From Chara braunii (taxonomy: Eukaryota > Streptophyta > Charophyceae > Charales > Characeae): a stretch of 46,470 nt of DNA. Positions within the stretch are counted from its first letter, which is position 1, and each line of letters starts with the position of its first letter. Where the stretch lies: NCBI GenBank assembly GCA_003427395.1, contig BFEA01000123.1, positions 2,434,449 through 2,480,918 of the forward strand, written 5' to 3'. The position numbers were made by a program, and so were the translations under genes. The notes beneath the pieces were generated by a model, which was not told the DNA's origin, did no database searches, and saw only the letters and a program-made list of their open reading frames with translations. This document shows, piece after piece, positions 37,385 to 46,470 of the stretch.

Positions 37385-39813
37385 GATTGAGAGCGAAAGA
37401 GGAAGGAGAGGGGAAATCACGACGAAGAAAACGAACGGGAAATGAAGGGACATATAGACAGCAGGGACAGATCAACTCAATTTATCCTGTTTGATGGGCA
37501 ATGAATGGCAGGAAGGACTAGAGAACTCTCTAGCTACAAAAGCGGTAGGATCAGAGAGCGGGAAGATGCTCATAAAATCGGGATGGTCTGTGGATTTCGT
37601 AAGACTAGGATTGAAGGAAAACACAAAAAAAAAAACAAAAAAAAAAGTCTAAAATGTGGAAAGAAATGAGCAGGAGAGCATTTCCGGACACGACATGATA
37701 ACATTAAGACAGTAGAACTATAGGGAAAAAACAGAAAGGACGATGGCATGAACAGTCAGTCCTATAGTCGATCAGGGATTATTAAAAGACGTATGATGTT
37801 TTCACCCCTCGGTAATGTCTGCTCCAAAAAAAAATAAGGCTACCATTGGAATCATTGGATTACTATTATTGAAAACGACCTGATACATAATTTGATTAGA
37901 TTCGCTGGACGACGGAGTGAGCTAGAGAGGGAGAGGGAGAGGGAGCACACTCGCGCAGTTACCTGCGGATTCGCTTGAAAGAACCAGGACAAAGCTGCGA
38001 GCAAATTAGTCTTCAGTCAAGATGATGATGATGATGATGATGATGATGATAGAGATAGAATAGGCTTGAATGATATCATGACCATTGGAATGATGAGCTG
38101 AAATTAGTGAATGCTCATGACGATGACGATGATGATGATGATGATGATGATGAGTGGATAGAACTTAAGATGAGCAATGAAAATGATGACGATGTTGATT
38201 GACTACGATTGGATCGGGAAGAAGATTTGACCATTGAATGATTTTGATCGACACCAAGTAAATGTTAGACCCCCGTAAAGTTTTAAGTTTAACTGATTGC
38301 ACCTCTGGTCCCAGGTCGCGTTTTGAAATTCGGATCGATCTGGTTCTGCCTGTTAAGGCGGGAGGTCGTGAGTTGGGCGGGGGGGACAGCGAGAGAGTAG
38401 ATGACTTCTTCAAATTAACAAAGAACGGGAAAAAAAAAAAAAACGAAAGAAGCAGGAGGGCAGAGAATAATTTCTCTGACCGGAAATTTAGTACAGCCTT
38501 TACAGTCGGTAATGTCCTCCTGCCTTTGGGTTATCAACAAGTATTTCACCAAAACTCGCTTCTTCTTATTTCATCGCCTGATTTGGAATATGTATGTTAA
38601 TTTTTGCAGAATCGGAAAACAGTGGGGCGGGGGGGGGNGGGGGGGAGGAAGAGTCAGACGGAAAAAAAGAAAATCGTCGTAGATGATTCTGAGGAAGACC
38701 AGGAGGACAAATTGGGGTTGAAAAAAACAGAGTAATCAGTAGATTAAAAAAAAGAACTGAAACAGATTCAAGGGAAAAAAGATGAGATAATCTTAAACAG
38801 TAGAAAGGGATCAGGTAGGGATCAAGTCCGATAAAATCAGATGGACAGATTTGGCGGGGGGGGGGGGGGGGGGGAATACAATCCGATCAAAATAGGGTTA
38901 AAAAATGAGCTCAGGTAGGTACGATACAATGAAATGAGATTAAAATTTATAAATAAAATAAGAGTTAAATGTAATCCGGATTCCAGCAGCGTCAAGGAGA
39001 CGATGACGGCGATTATTCCACGGAGGGGGGGTTTCACTAATCCGTTTCTTTTTCAAGAACGAGAGGGATAATTGAAACAGTGCGGAGAGTAGACTGAGCC
39101 AGTTACTTAAGCGCAACAAGCACAGGTGAATCTATGGTGAATCTGAGATCAGATGTAGAAAAAGAGACAGAAAGAGAAACAGAGAAAAAGAGAATGAGAA
39201 CGACAGAATAAGAGAAGAGAAACGGAGAAAAGAAGAGAGAGAAAGTGAGCACAGAGAGAGAGAGAGAGAACGAGAGAATTGAAATCAGAGCGGTCGACCT
39301 CACAGGGAGTTGCTCAAAACCTATAATCGACTGAATCTGTTAAGCTTAATCGCCGACGACTTAAAATAGCCGAGAACAAGACGACGACGACGAAGAAGAA
39401 GAAGAAGGACAAGGAGAAGAGCGCTGACGAAAACAGATTGCAGAGACCGGATTATTTGCAGCCACGCCGAGGAGAGGGAGAGAGACAGAGAGAGGAGAGA
39501 GATGGGAGAGTACGAGTGTGCGCACAATAGTGCGCTTAATTCGCACAAGACGAATGCAGCCGTGATTTTGGAAAGGGTGAGATAAGGGTCAGACAGATCG
39601 ATGAGGAGAAGAAGAGAAAGAAAGGGATTGAGGAGAGAGGGAGGACAGAAAACAGGGACAACAAGTACAGCGAGATCTATAACAGTCAGTATCCGATCAA
39701 GAGCTCTCCTGGGAGAAGGGGTTGTACGACCACCGCGAAACCGAGGACCGGTCGGATCAACTACTACAGTTTACCTAGCAGAGTAATGCTTCGACTGGTA
39801 AGCCGCGAGAAAC

Positions 39814-39859
<46 letters not shown>

Positions 39860-40489
39860 AACTACTAAAACCACAAGGCAGGAAAAGATACACAGAAAGA
39901 ATGGCTGAGAGCACGGAGTGGATGAGCGAACAGGAGGAGAAGGAAGAAGTTAAAATGCACAGGCCTACTGAGAGTCAGTCAGTGTACGGTTCACCACACG
40001 ATACGATATTACCTTAGCGAAAAGCGCGGAAGGTTCTGCTGTTTGACGTCTGGATCTTAGTGCATGGACTCTCAGGAAATTTCAAAAAATGAGAAAACAA
40101 TAGTAGAATTACATAGCCGATTAAAAAAGAAATGCTGAAAATCGATTCAAATGTAGTAAAACCAAAAATGATGTTCCTTTAGCCGATCGGATCCATTAGA
40201 TGGGTCCGTAAGTAGAGATTGGAATCAGGGAGGACGGAAAACTCACCGAGAGAAAACCTAACCGTCTGATTGGGATTAGGACACCCTCAGCGAAATCAAA
40301 TGCCGGTTTCAATATAAAATCTCCAGAAAAAAACACAAAAGTAGGAAGGTTGTCTACAAATCGGTAATAATCGGGCCCGGTTATATAATATGAACAGCCT
40401 ACAAGTCCACCTACACCTTCGTGCACGTGGTCCGCTCGGTTATACCCCTTCCAACTGATTCATCATCAAAGCACTCCTCCCCAAAACGG

Positions 40490-40490
<1 letters not shown>
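37385..40490. other. Gene-free interval with simple repeats
   Basis: Contains (GAT)n at 38,022-38,050 and 38,115-38,153, a single N in a G run at 38,638, a long G run near 38,856-38,873, GA-rich patches at 39,155-39,275 and (GA)n at 39,818-39,855. I see no exon or RNA gene. Confidence 0.6.
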
Positions 40491-40493
<3 letters not shown>

Positions 40494-40561
<68 letters not shown>

Positions 40562-40562
40562 N

Positions 40563-40617
<55 letters not shown>
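40494..40617. repeat. (CT)n microsatellite with a single N
   Basis: CT repeats on both sides of the N at 40,562. Copy number is uncertain because of the join. Followed by TGTGTCTGTGTG. 40,620-41,340 has no recognisable gene. Confidence 0.95.
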
Positions 40618-40621
<4 letters not shown>

Positions 40622-41348
40622 CTGTGTGTGTGCCTGTGAGCTCGAGTTTTCCTGGCGCTTGTTTGTGTGGCTGCGTGTCCTTCCTCTCTTCATAAAACTG
40701 CCCAGTATGTGCGCACGTATGAGTGGCAATGCAGCAGCCACGAAGCACCCCGCACCCTGCCTCAGGTCCTGAAGTCAAATGGAGTCCATACTGTCGGAAG
40801 GTTGGCAGCCTGTTCACAAAAGTCCTAACGCACACAAAAGGTTAAACTCGTCTCTTGTCTCTTGCACAAGTCATCTGCTGGCAAAAGAGCATAGCATACT
40901 TTTGAAGAGAACCCAGGTTCACACAACCTGGACAACCAGCCAGCCACAGACTCGGAGAGAGAAGAGGAGGGGAGGGGAGGGAGGGAGGGGAGCGGGCGGA
41001 GAAGAATCAAGAGAGAAACAGAGAAAAAGAGACGAAGAAAGATGGAGAGGCGTAAACACGGTTCAGAGCTTCAGCTTGAAATGTATAATTCTCGGAAAAG
41101 GAGAGAGGGAGAGAGACCGGCACTCACAGACACGAAGGGGGAATCCTGCTCTGCTTATAGTCTCCGTTCACATTGAGAGCGATCACACACGTGGAGGAGA
41201 AGGTACTGAGGAGTCCAAAGATGGGTCGAAAAAATATAACCAGCCCCTTCTTCCCCCTCCCCCCCCCTCCCCCCCCCTTGCGCACAGACCCCGTCTCTTC
41301 TCCCTACCCGCTCACACGTCCTCCCTCCTTACGTCTTCTGGCCGTTCT

Positions 41349-41460
41349 CCGTAGCCAGGCACGATTTCAAAGGCGTGAAGCAACTGGTCCGCCATGCCAG
41401 ACGTCGCGGGTTCAAATCCTGTTTTTCGCGGGAGGTATGACTCCTGCTTGATACCTTGCC
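41349..41460 (+). mobile_element. tRNA-derived SINE
   Basis: GCAACTGGTCCGCC and, about 30 bp on, a perfect B box in CGCGGGTTCAAATCCTG. The minus-strand translation of this block contains TGFEPATSGMADQL, a peptide typical of translated tRNA-like SINE sequence and not of a gene. Confidence 0.65.
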
Positions 41461-41495
41461 CCCTCTGGATTTTGTCAAGCATAAACGCCCTTCCT

Positions 41496-41690
41496 TCTCC
41501 AGGGGGTTCACCTAGCCCCCTTAATTCTCCAGGCGGATCACCTAGCCCCCTTAATTCTCCAGGCGGATCACCTAGCTCCCTTAATTCTCCAGGCGGATCA
41601 CCTAGCCCCCTATCTCCAGGCGGATCACCTAGCCCCCTTAATTCTCCAGGCGGATCACCGAGCCCCCTTAATTCTTCAGGCCTTCTCTTA
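41496..41690. repeat. 30-bp minisatellite, about six copies
   Basis: Unit TCTCCAGGCGGATCACCTAG plus CCCCCTTAAT. One copy is shortened by a few bases. Each unit would encode SPGGSPSPLN (plus) or a PPGELRGLGD-type decapeptide (minus). With one shortened unit and an adjoining SINE, coding is unlikely. Confidence 0.92.
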
Positions 41691-41699
41691 ACACCCCAG

Positions 41700-43975
41700 T
41701 GATAACTTATCTTACCATTCAAGTTGTTCGATATGCCTCAACATACAGTTACACTGGTAAGGTCGCTCTTGTTAACTTTGCGAGTGCGTATTCCTGTCGT
41801 CTCAGTAACATATAAAAGTCAATATTTAAATAAGCACACTTTATGCATAAGTAGATATAGCCCCTAGTTGATAGTATCTGACGATGACATTGAATACATA
41901 TATCATACTTCAATAATCCCCAGACGCTGGTCAAGTTCTCCGCCGATCCTCTCACGCCCATGCAACCCCCGGCCACAACGGATTAGACAGAGAAGATATA
42001 CCTAGCCGTCACTGAACCGATCAGGAAAAGAAGAAGAAAGGGAAAAAAAAAAAAAAATGAGTGAATGCGCAAAGAGGTCAGTAGATCAATCGACAAGCCA
42101 AGTGATCAAGTAATCAAGCACTAAAATGACCCAGCAATCAGACGGAATATATTCCACTCTTCTCCTTTCTTTGCAGGAGAAGTGAATGGTATTGAGACTG
42201 GCAAAGGCACGAGAGAGAGAGAGAGAGAGAGAAAAAAAGGGGTACCTAAAAAGAGAGACGAAAGAGAGGGGTATCTCGATCAATGGCGCACTCAGTAATC
42301 AAGCACTAAGATACGTCAAGAACCAGATGGTATTCGAAAGTCCTTCCCTGTGCTCGCAGAGAAGAAGTGAATAATATAAAGAGTGGGGAGGAGGCAAACC
42401 GAGAGAGAGAGAGAGAGAGAGGAAGAGGTGGAAAAGACAGTGAGGGAGGGCCGGGGAGGGAGGGCGCGGGTCGCCGGGGGCAATCGGCAATGTGACGCAG
42501 CTTGCACCTCAGACTCCTCGTTCGCAAACCGTCGCCTAGACGTCTCTCCCAAAAGAACCTACTCGCAGGGGAATATATCGCTCATTCCACGATCGATAAG
42601 TGCGCGTCGCCAAGCATCACCATCTTCCACGCCACGGAATCCGATCTTTCACTGCGCTGACTTCTCCTCTTTTCCTCCACCTCGCTCGCCTGCCTCTCCA
42701 ACGACCCCACACTAACACTCTGCTCCTCGTCCTGCCCGAAGCTTATCTCCTTCCTCCTCATCGACCTCTCTGGTACTGATGTGTTTGTTCGTTCTCACCG
42801 GCCCTGAGCATGACTTAATGCGTGACGTGCGGCGACGCTGTGCGACTCGGTCTTCGCCGGTGAGGCGAAGTGTGACGTGGTCGGCGTTTAAGACGCTGCG
42901 CCGTACCGAGAAACGCGCCCCGAGCCCAAATGCCGATATTAGCGTCAGATCCGACTACCCTGGATTATTCATTTTTCACCCTCGATTACGAAGATCAACG
43001 GTCAGAAATGAATAATAGGGGCTAGTGGGATCTGGCCCTTATACAAAGCAACGGAACTTGCAGCGCCCACTCTCACCGCTATCCGCGGTAACAACACTGC
43101 TAAAGAGATTCGTTCCTCAAGAATGAGCGGTGCAGATGTTAGATATCTCTCGGGACGCGGGATCAAGGCTCGATCGCCTTACCTTACACGTAAGCAGAGA
43201 TCCATGCCACGTCAGCGCAACGAGCTTGCTCGATGCGTGACCGTGACACTCTACCGCACTGCTTGCAAATGGCAAGCGGGAAGACGATACCAACCATACG
43301 AAATACGAAATAACTGTAACAGACGCACACCGCCGACATCCGCCCACGACTTCACCTCTTGCGTCGACGCCCTTCTTCCTTTGTCTCCTCTTTTCTCCCT
43401 GCCTTGTCTTTGCATTCCAACCCTCTTCCGTCCGGACAGTTAGTTGCTCTAGGAGTCTGTACGCAGACTGTAAAGTCAATTACAAGTACAACATCGGTGA
43501 AGTCCTTAAAAAAAAAAGGTGCCACCTTCAGCGCGGGAGGGCTGGACAGATGTGTAGTAGTAGAAAAAGAACGTACACAGACAAGAGTAGGTGGTCCCCA
43601 CCGAAGAATCCGCGTCGTCGGCACATGCCTGCGCGCACGTGTACAGACAACTTCCCGATTCCACAGGCGGATATCCGCCGTAGGCCCGCGCTCTGCTGTG
43701 TCGCTGCCCTCGAACTCCGCGCGCATCGCGCCGGTTGGGCCCCGCTCAAAGGGCGCAGGGCGCCTAGAAAGCGCAACACGTGGGAGGACCAACCCACAGC
43801 GTCTCCCGCCAAAAACTGTTGCCAGTGCCGAGGAGCTCGAGGTAACTGAAATATGAATGTATGAATATGAATCCGAAAGCGGCGGGAGGGAAAAACTTGA
43901 AAATTCATATGAGGCGGCGGACGACCCTACCGTAAAAATGCGAAAAAAGGGAAGGGGACGAAACACGAGTGGTTT
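41700..43975. other. Interval without a supported gene; GC- and CpG-richer from 42,600
   Basis: 41,700-42,600 has (GA)n runs at 42,211 and 42,401. From 42,600 to 43,900 the base composition shifts to high CpG. An inverted pair ATTATTCATTT/AAATGAATAAT at 42,963-43,014 surrounds AACGGTCAG. It could be a promoter or an old coding region, but no frame shows a known domain. Open frames of up to 235 codons exist without similarity I recognise. Confidence 0.45.
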
Positions 43976-43978
43976 TCC

Positions 43979-44059
43979 ATGGCGGGGTCCTTTTCCCCCT
44001 TTCCCACATTGATGAGGGAAAAGCACCCCGCCATCAATCAGGTGCGAGGACCCCGCCAT
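43979..44059. repeat. Small hairpin element with three ATGGCGGGGT arms
   Basis: ATGGCGGGGTCCTTTTCCC at the left pairs with GGGAAAAGCACCCCGCCAT (ending near 44,034) and, over 13 bp, with AGGACCCCGCCAT ending at 44,059. Possibly a tiny foldback element. Confidence 0.65.
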
Positions 44060-44154
44060 AGCGCCAACATCCTAACGGAAGCCAAGGCTGTCAAAAATCA
44101 AAAAAATCAAAAAAATCAAAAAAAAAAAAAAAAGGGGCACCAACTGCCCTACAC

Positions 44155-44280
44155 TACGGTAGCTCAGTTGGTACACCTACAAACTGTTGAAATGCGGTCA
44201 CAATGGAATCTGACTGATGAGTGAAAAGAAATCTGAATTTACCTGGGGCTGGTCAGTTCAAAGATGATATCTCAAAACCG
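44155..44280 (+). mobile_element. tRNA-derived SINE, plus-strand copy
   Basis: A box GGTAGCTCAGTTGG near 44,159, then a worn B box region (GGTCACAATGG). The body ACCTGGGGCTGGTCAGTTC, then AAAGATGATATCTCAAAA, is nearly identical to the minus-strand copy at 13,186-13,352. Confidence 0.8.
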
Positions 44281-44486
44281 GGCCGAATACAGGTTCGCAG
44301 CCGTGACAGGAAGTAGAACCGCTCCCACCCCCAAATTACGATATCGCCCTGTCCAGCCTGCCAAACCCGAGCTTATCCCTCAATCGGGTCCCATGTCCAC
44401 ATTTCGGGACAAGGGAGGGCCCACCTGTTGTTCAAGGGCGAAGGACCGAAATGTCACCACTGGGACTTAAAACCCTGGAACTAGCC

Positions 44487-44631
44487 CAGCCCATCTCACT
44501 GAATGGTACAGCCGTGAACTGCTGACCAGCAGACCTGAGTTCGAAACCTCACCACATAGCGTAAGTAAAATTACTCGGGAGCACATTGGACCGGTCAACT
44601 CAATAATACACCAAAAAGAAAAAAGAAAAAA
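44487..44631 (+). mobile_element. tRNA-derived SINE with A-rich tail
   Basis: CTCACTGAATGGTACAGCC (A box-like), GACCTGAGTTCGAAACCTC (B box), a body with ACCGGTCAACTC, and a tail CAAAAAGAAAAAAGAAAAAA. It abuts the LINE 5' region, so LINE and SINE may share tail recognition. Confidence 0.7.
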
Positions 44632-44639
44632 GTGCCCGG

Positions 44640-44985
44640 CCCACTATGATGGAACAAGGTTGCGGGCCGCGTGAGGTGCGCTAATCGGTGCGGTAGCACT
44701 CGGTTCCTGCACCGCCAGTCGGACGGCGGGCCTAACCGGCGGCAGGTGGGTCCGTCGTGGTCTCACAGCCGCGGGTGGAAACCTAGCTTCCTCGGTTTGA
44801 CGAGGACCTACAACGATGGCCATAGGTATGTTTTCCAGCGGTTAGAGTGTCGACCGTCGCCCGCCATTAACAAGATCCTATGAAGATTGTAAGGACTGCC
44901 TAAGTAGGAGTCTCTTCGTTGTTTAGCTTCCTTTGGGGAGTAAGTGGAGATTATATTGGGAGAAATTTGAGTAGTTTTTGGAAGA
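44640..44985 (+). mobile_element. Putative LINE 5' UTR
   Basis: About 345 bp of GC-rich, non-repetitive sequence directly before the LINE ORF1 start, following the tail of a SINE. Assigned by position. Whether an internal promoter lies here cannot be told from sequence alone. Confidence 0.55.
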
Positions 44986-46278
44986 ATGGAGGTGGAACCA
45001 CCTGGTCAAGCTGAGAGGGATGGAAGGGCGCAGGTTCCTGGTGACTATCGTTTGGAGGAGGAAAGAGTAAGAGAGATGGTAAGGGCATGTTTCGAGGAGG
45101 GCATCCTTCCAACGAACATAGACCCTGGAGAGATGGAGGTGAGCGGGAGAGAGGTGAAATTTACTCTCAATGCCTCCTTGGATGAGATAAAAATCCGATG
45201 GTTAAAAGAAAGAACGGTTACGGTTATTTTTTGTGACGGGGCTAGGTTTTTGCCAAAGAAAGTGAAAGAAGATGTAGTCACAGCCTATGAGGACGTGTGG
45301 ATTCGGGACGACGTTTTGGGGGAGTAATTTAAAAGGGGCAAGATTAAAGTGGAAAGTCCGAACGTTGTTTCGTATGTCCCAAGGGCACAGGAGATCACTG
45401 ACTGGATGCTGCAGAAAAAGACTGACTTCATCGACTTGGCGGGCACCACGTATCGAACCGAATTCAAGTCGTGGTTGACTCGGGCCGAAATTCGAGATTG
45501 GCGGCAATTGGTGGACCAGAATGCCTTTTGGGTTGTTGCTGTTGGCATCCCTCTGGACGAAATGTCATTCATTCATGTGCATATCGAGAAAACGTTTGGG
45601 AAGGTTATCAAGCAGCACAAGCCGGAGGCTGACGACTCCGATCCAAAATTGGTAAACTTGAGGTTTGACATTGACCCTGCATGCAAGAGCAACATGAAGG
45701 ATCAGTTCTCAATTCAAACATGGCAAGGGGATGTTCTCGAAGTCAAGTTGGTCGCCCTGGAGTCAGAGTGGTGCAAGCGTTGTCGCTCCTTCTTCCACAC
45801 GGAAGTGACCTGTCGTTGAACGGGCAGGGGAGATCAAGGTGGAAATTACAACAACCAGCCTTAAGCTTCTACAATGGGATCTCGACAACCAAGACCAAGT
45901 TATAATGGGGCCTTGCTAGCACCGGGGGCAACCTCTCAGCCTGCGGTGCAACCAACCTTCACTCCTCTGAACGCGCAGCAACCATCAGTTATCAGAATCA
46001 ATCCTACCTTCTCTCCTTCGAGAGGGCAGGTTCAACAGCAAGGAGCCTCACTTCAAGGCACGAGGCAAGGCCAAGACCTTACGGTAGAAGCTGCCAGGGC
46101 AAATTACTTCAGCAGTTTCCCCCACCCTCCTGCGGTGGGCCTGCAACCCGGTGTCGGGCGGCTGCCTACCAGTCGGGCCTTTTTTTTAATTTTTTTTGCG
46201 TTTGTTTGTGTCTATGTGACTGGTTATTTTCACTTGTTTCGGGGTTTTGTCTACTTATGCTTGGGGGGGTTCGGTTGA
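44986..46278 (+). pseudogene. LINE ORF1 (gag-like, CCHC), broken by three in-frame stops
   Basis: One frame runs from ATG at 44,986 to about 46,180 interrupted by TAA at 45,325, TGA at 45,817 and TAA at 45,862. Residues near 60-110 (WLKERTVTVIFCDGARFLP) and after the first stop (WVVAVGIPLDEMSFIHVHIE) fit the gag domain of plant LINEs (DUF4283 type). Before the second stop lies a CCHC knuckle, EWCKRCRSFFHTEVTCR, spacing C-x2-C-x4-H-x4-C. A P/Q-rich tail follows. Such proteins bind LINE RNA to form the transposition particle. Each stop could come from one C-to-T change (CAA or CGA), as expected after cytosine methylation. The last ~30 residues are low complexity and may not be native. ORF2 would lie past the window end. 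Confidence 0.85.
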
Positions 46279-46470
46279 ATCCGGGTTTGCAAGGCGTATG
46301 CGCGGGAGTTGCGTAAGGCATGGGGAAACGGTGTAGAGGTGGCGAAAAGAGGGGGCTTGGGGATACCCGATTTCCCATCCAGTGGGGGGTTGGAGCAAAG
46401 CGGCGATGGTGGGTGACGACGTGTGAGGACGAGGGTCGAATAACGACGGTGGGAGGTTCCGTCAGCGGAC
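46279..46470 (+). other. LINE interior downstream of ORF1, no ORF recognised
   Basis: 192 bp of GC-rich sequence to the window end. No reverse transcriptase or endonuclease motif is visible yet. Confidence 0.4.

Noticed and set aside
43352-44059. Minus-strand open frame of 235 codons
   Set aside because: Starts inside a hairpin element and crosses CpG-rich sequence where long frames arise by chance. No family match.

Overview
This is a repeat-rich, gene-poor eukaryotic nuclear scaffold. Short exons are separated by kilobase introns with GT-AG borders. Retrocopies of U2 and U6 spliceosomal RNAs, tRNA-derived SINEs, a LINE with a plant-type CCHC gag-like ORF1, several families of small inverted-repeat elements, long (CT)n/(CA)n microsatellites and N gaps fill the rest. 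Three CACGTGGC G-box/ABRE-type sites upstream of the one recognisable gene start, together with the LINE gag type, suggest a streptophyte. A large-genome charophyte such as Chara is my best guess. That is an inference and not proven by the sequence.

Gene content. The only protein-coding signal I trust lies on the minus strand. Exons 1-3 (36,779-36,961; 33,446-33,496; 25,002-25,085) encode an N-terminal three-repeat TPR domain with all five residues of the two-carboxylate clamp that binds the EEVD tail of Hsp70/Hsp90. Exons at 3,164-3,223 and 2,291-2,397 encode the start of a metallo-beta-lactamase (MBL) fold protein. Six weaker exons between them (24,441-24,462; 21,088-21,114; 20,833-20,886; 18,999-19,064; 11,322-11,425; 9,688-9,736) all have compatible phases. 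The eleven exons give 807 nt (269 codons) with no stop. Either this is one gene of more than 34 kb encoding a TPR-clamp/MBL fusion, or it is two adjacent minus-strand genes. The 3' end lies beyond base 1.

Layout. 1-73: mate-pair adapter chimera. 74-2,290: tandem repeats, one foldback MITE and no exon I can see. 2,291-36,961: the gene(s), with introns full of MITEs, SINEs, LINE pieces, snRNA retrocopies and microsatellites. 36,962-37,400: probable promoter with a TATA-like box and three G-boxes. 37,400-44,150: no recognisable gene, but simple repeats, a SINE and a 30-bp minisatellite. 44,155-46,470: two SINEs, then the 5' UTR and a decayed ORF1 of a LINE.

Assembly artefacts matter here. Two Nextera mate-pair junction adapters remain (36-73 and 8,562-8,595). 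Each can be read as the end of a circularised fragment joined to its own start, with implied fragments of about 15.7 and 11.1 kb. The second explains an indel-free 1,586-bp duplication (6,976-8,561 matching 18,069-19,654), which copies one candidate exon. Three single-N joins (18,068; 27,750; 35,091) are flanked by 94-95 bp present on both sides, as expected for contig overlaps that were not merged.

The mobile-element record is rich. There are at least seven ~109-bp near-perfect foldback elements bounded by TA, at least nine loci of a TTAA-ended inverted-repeat family (one with a foldback nested inside), and a third inverted-repeat family. Several insertions consist of little more than a poly(A) tract between exact target-site duplications, which suggests a LINE machinery that frequently aborts or primes on tails.
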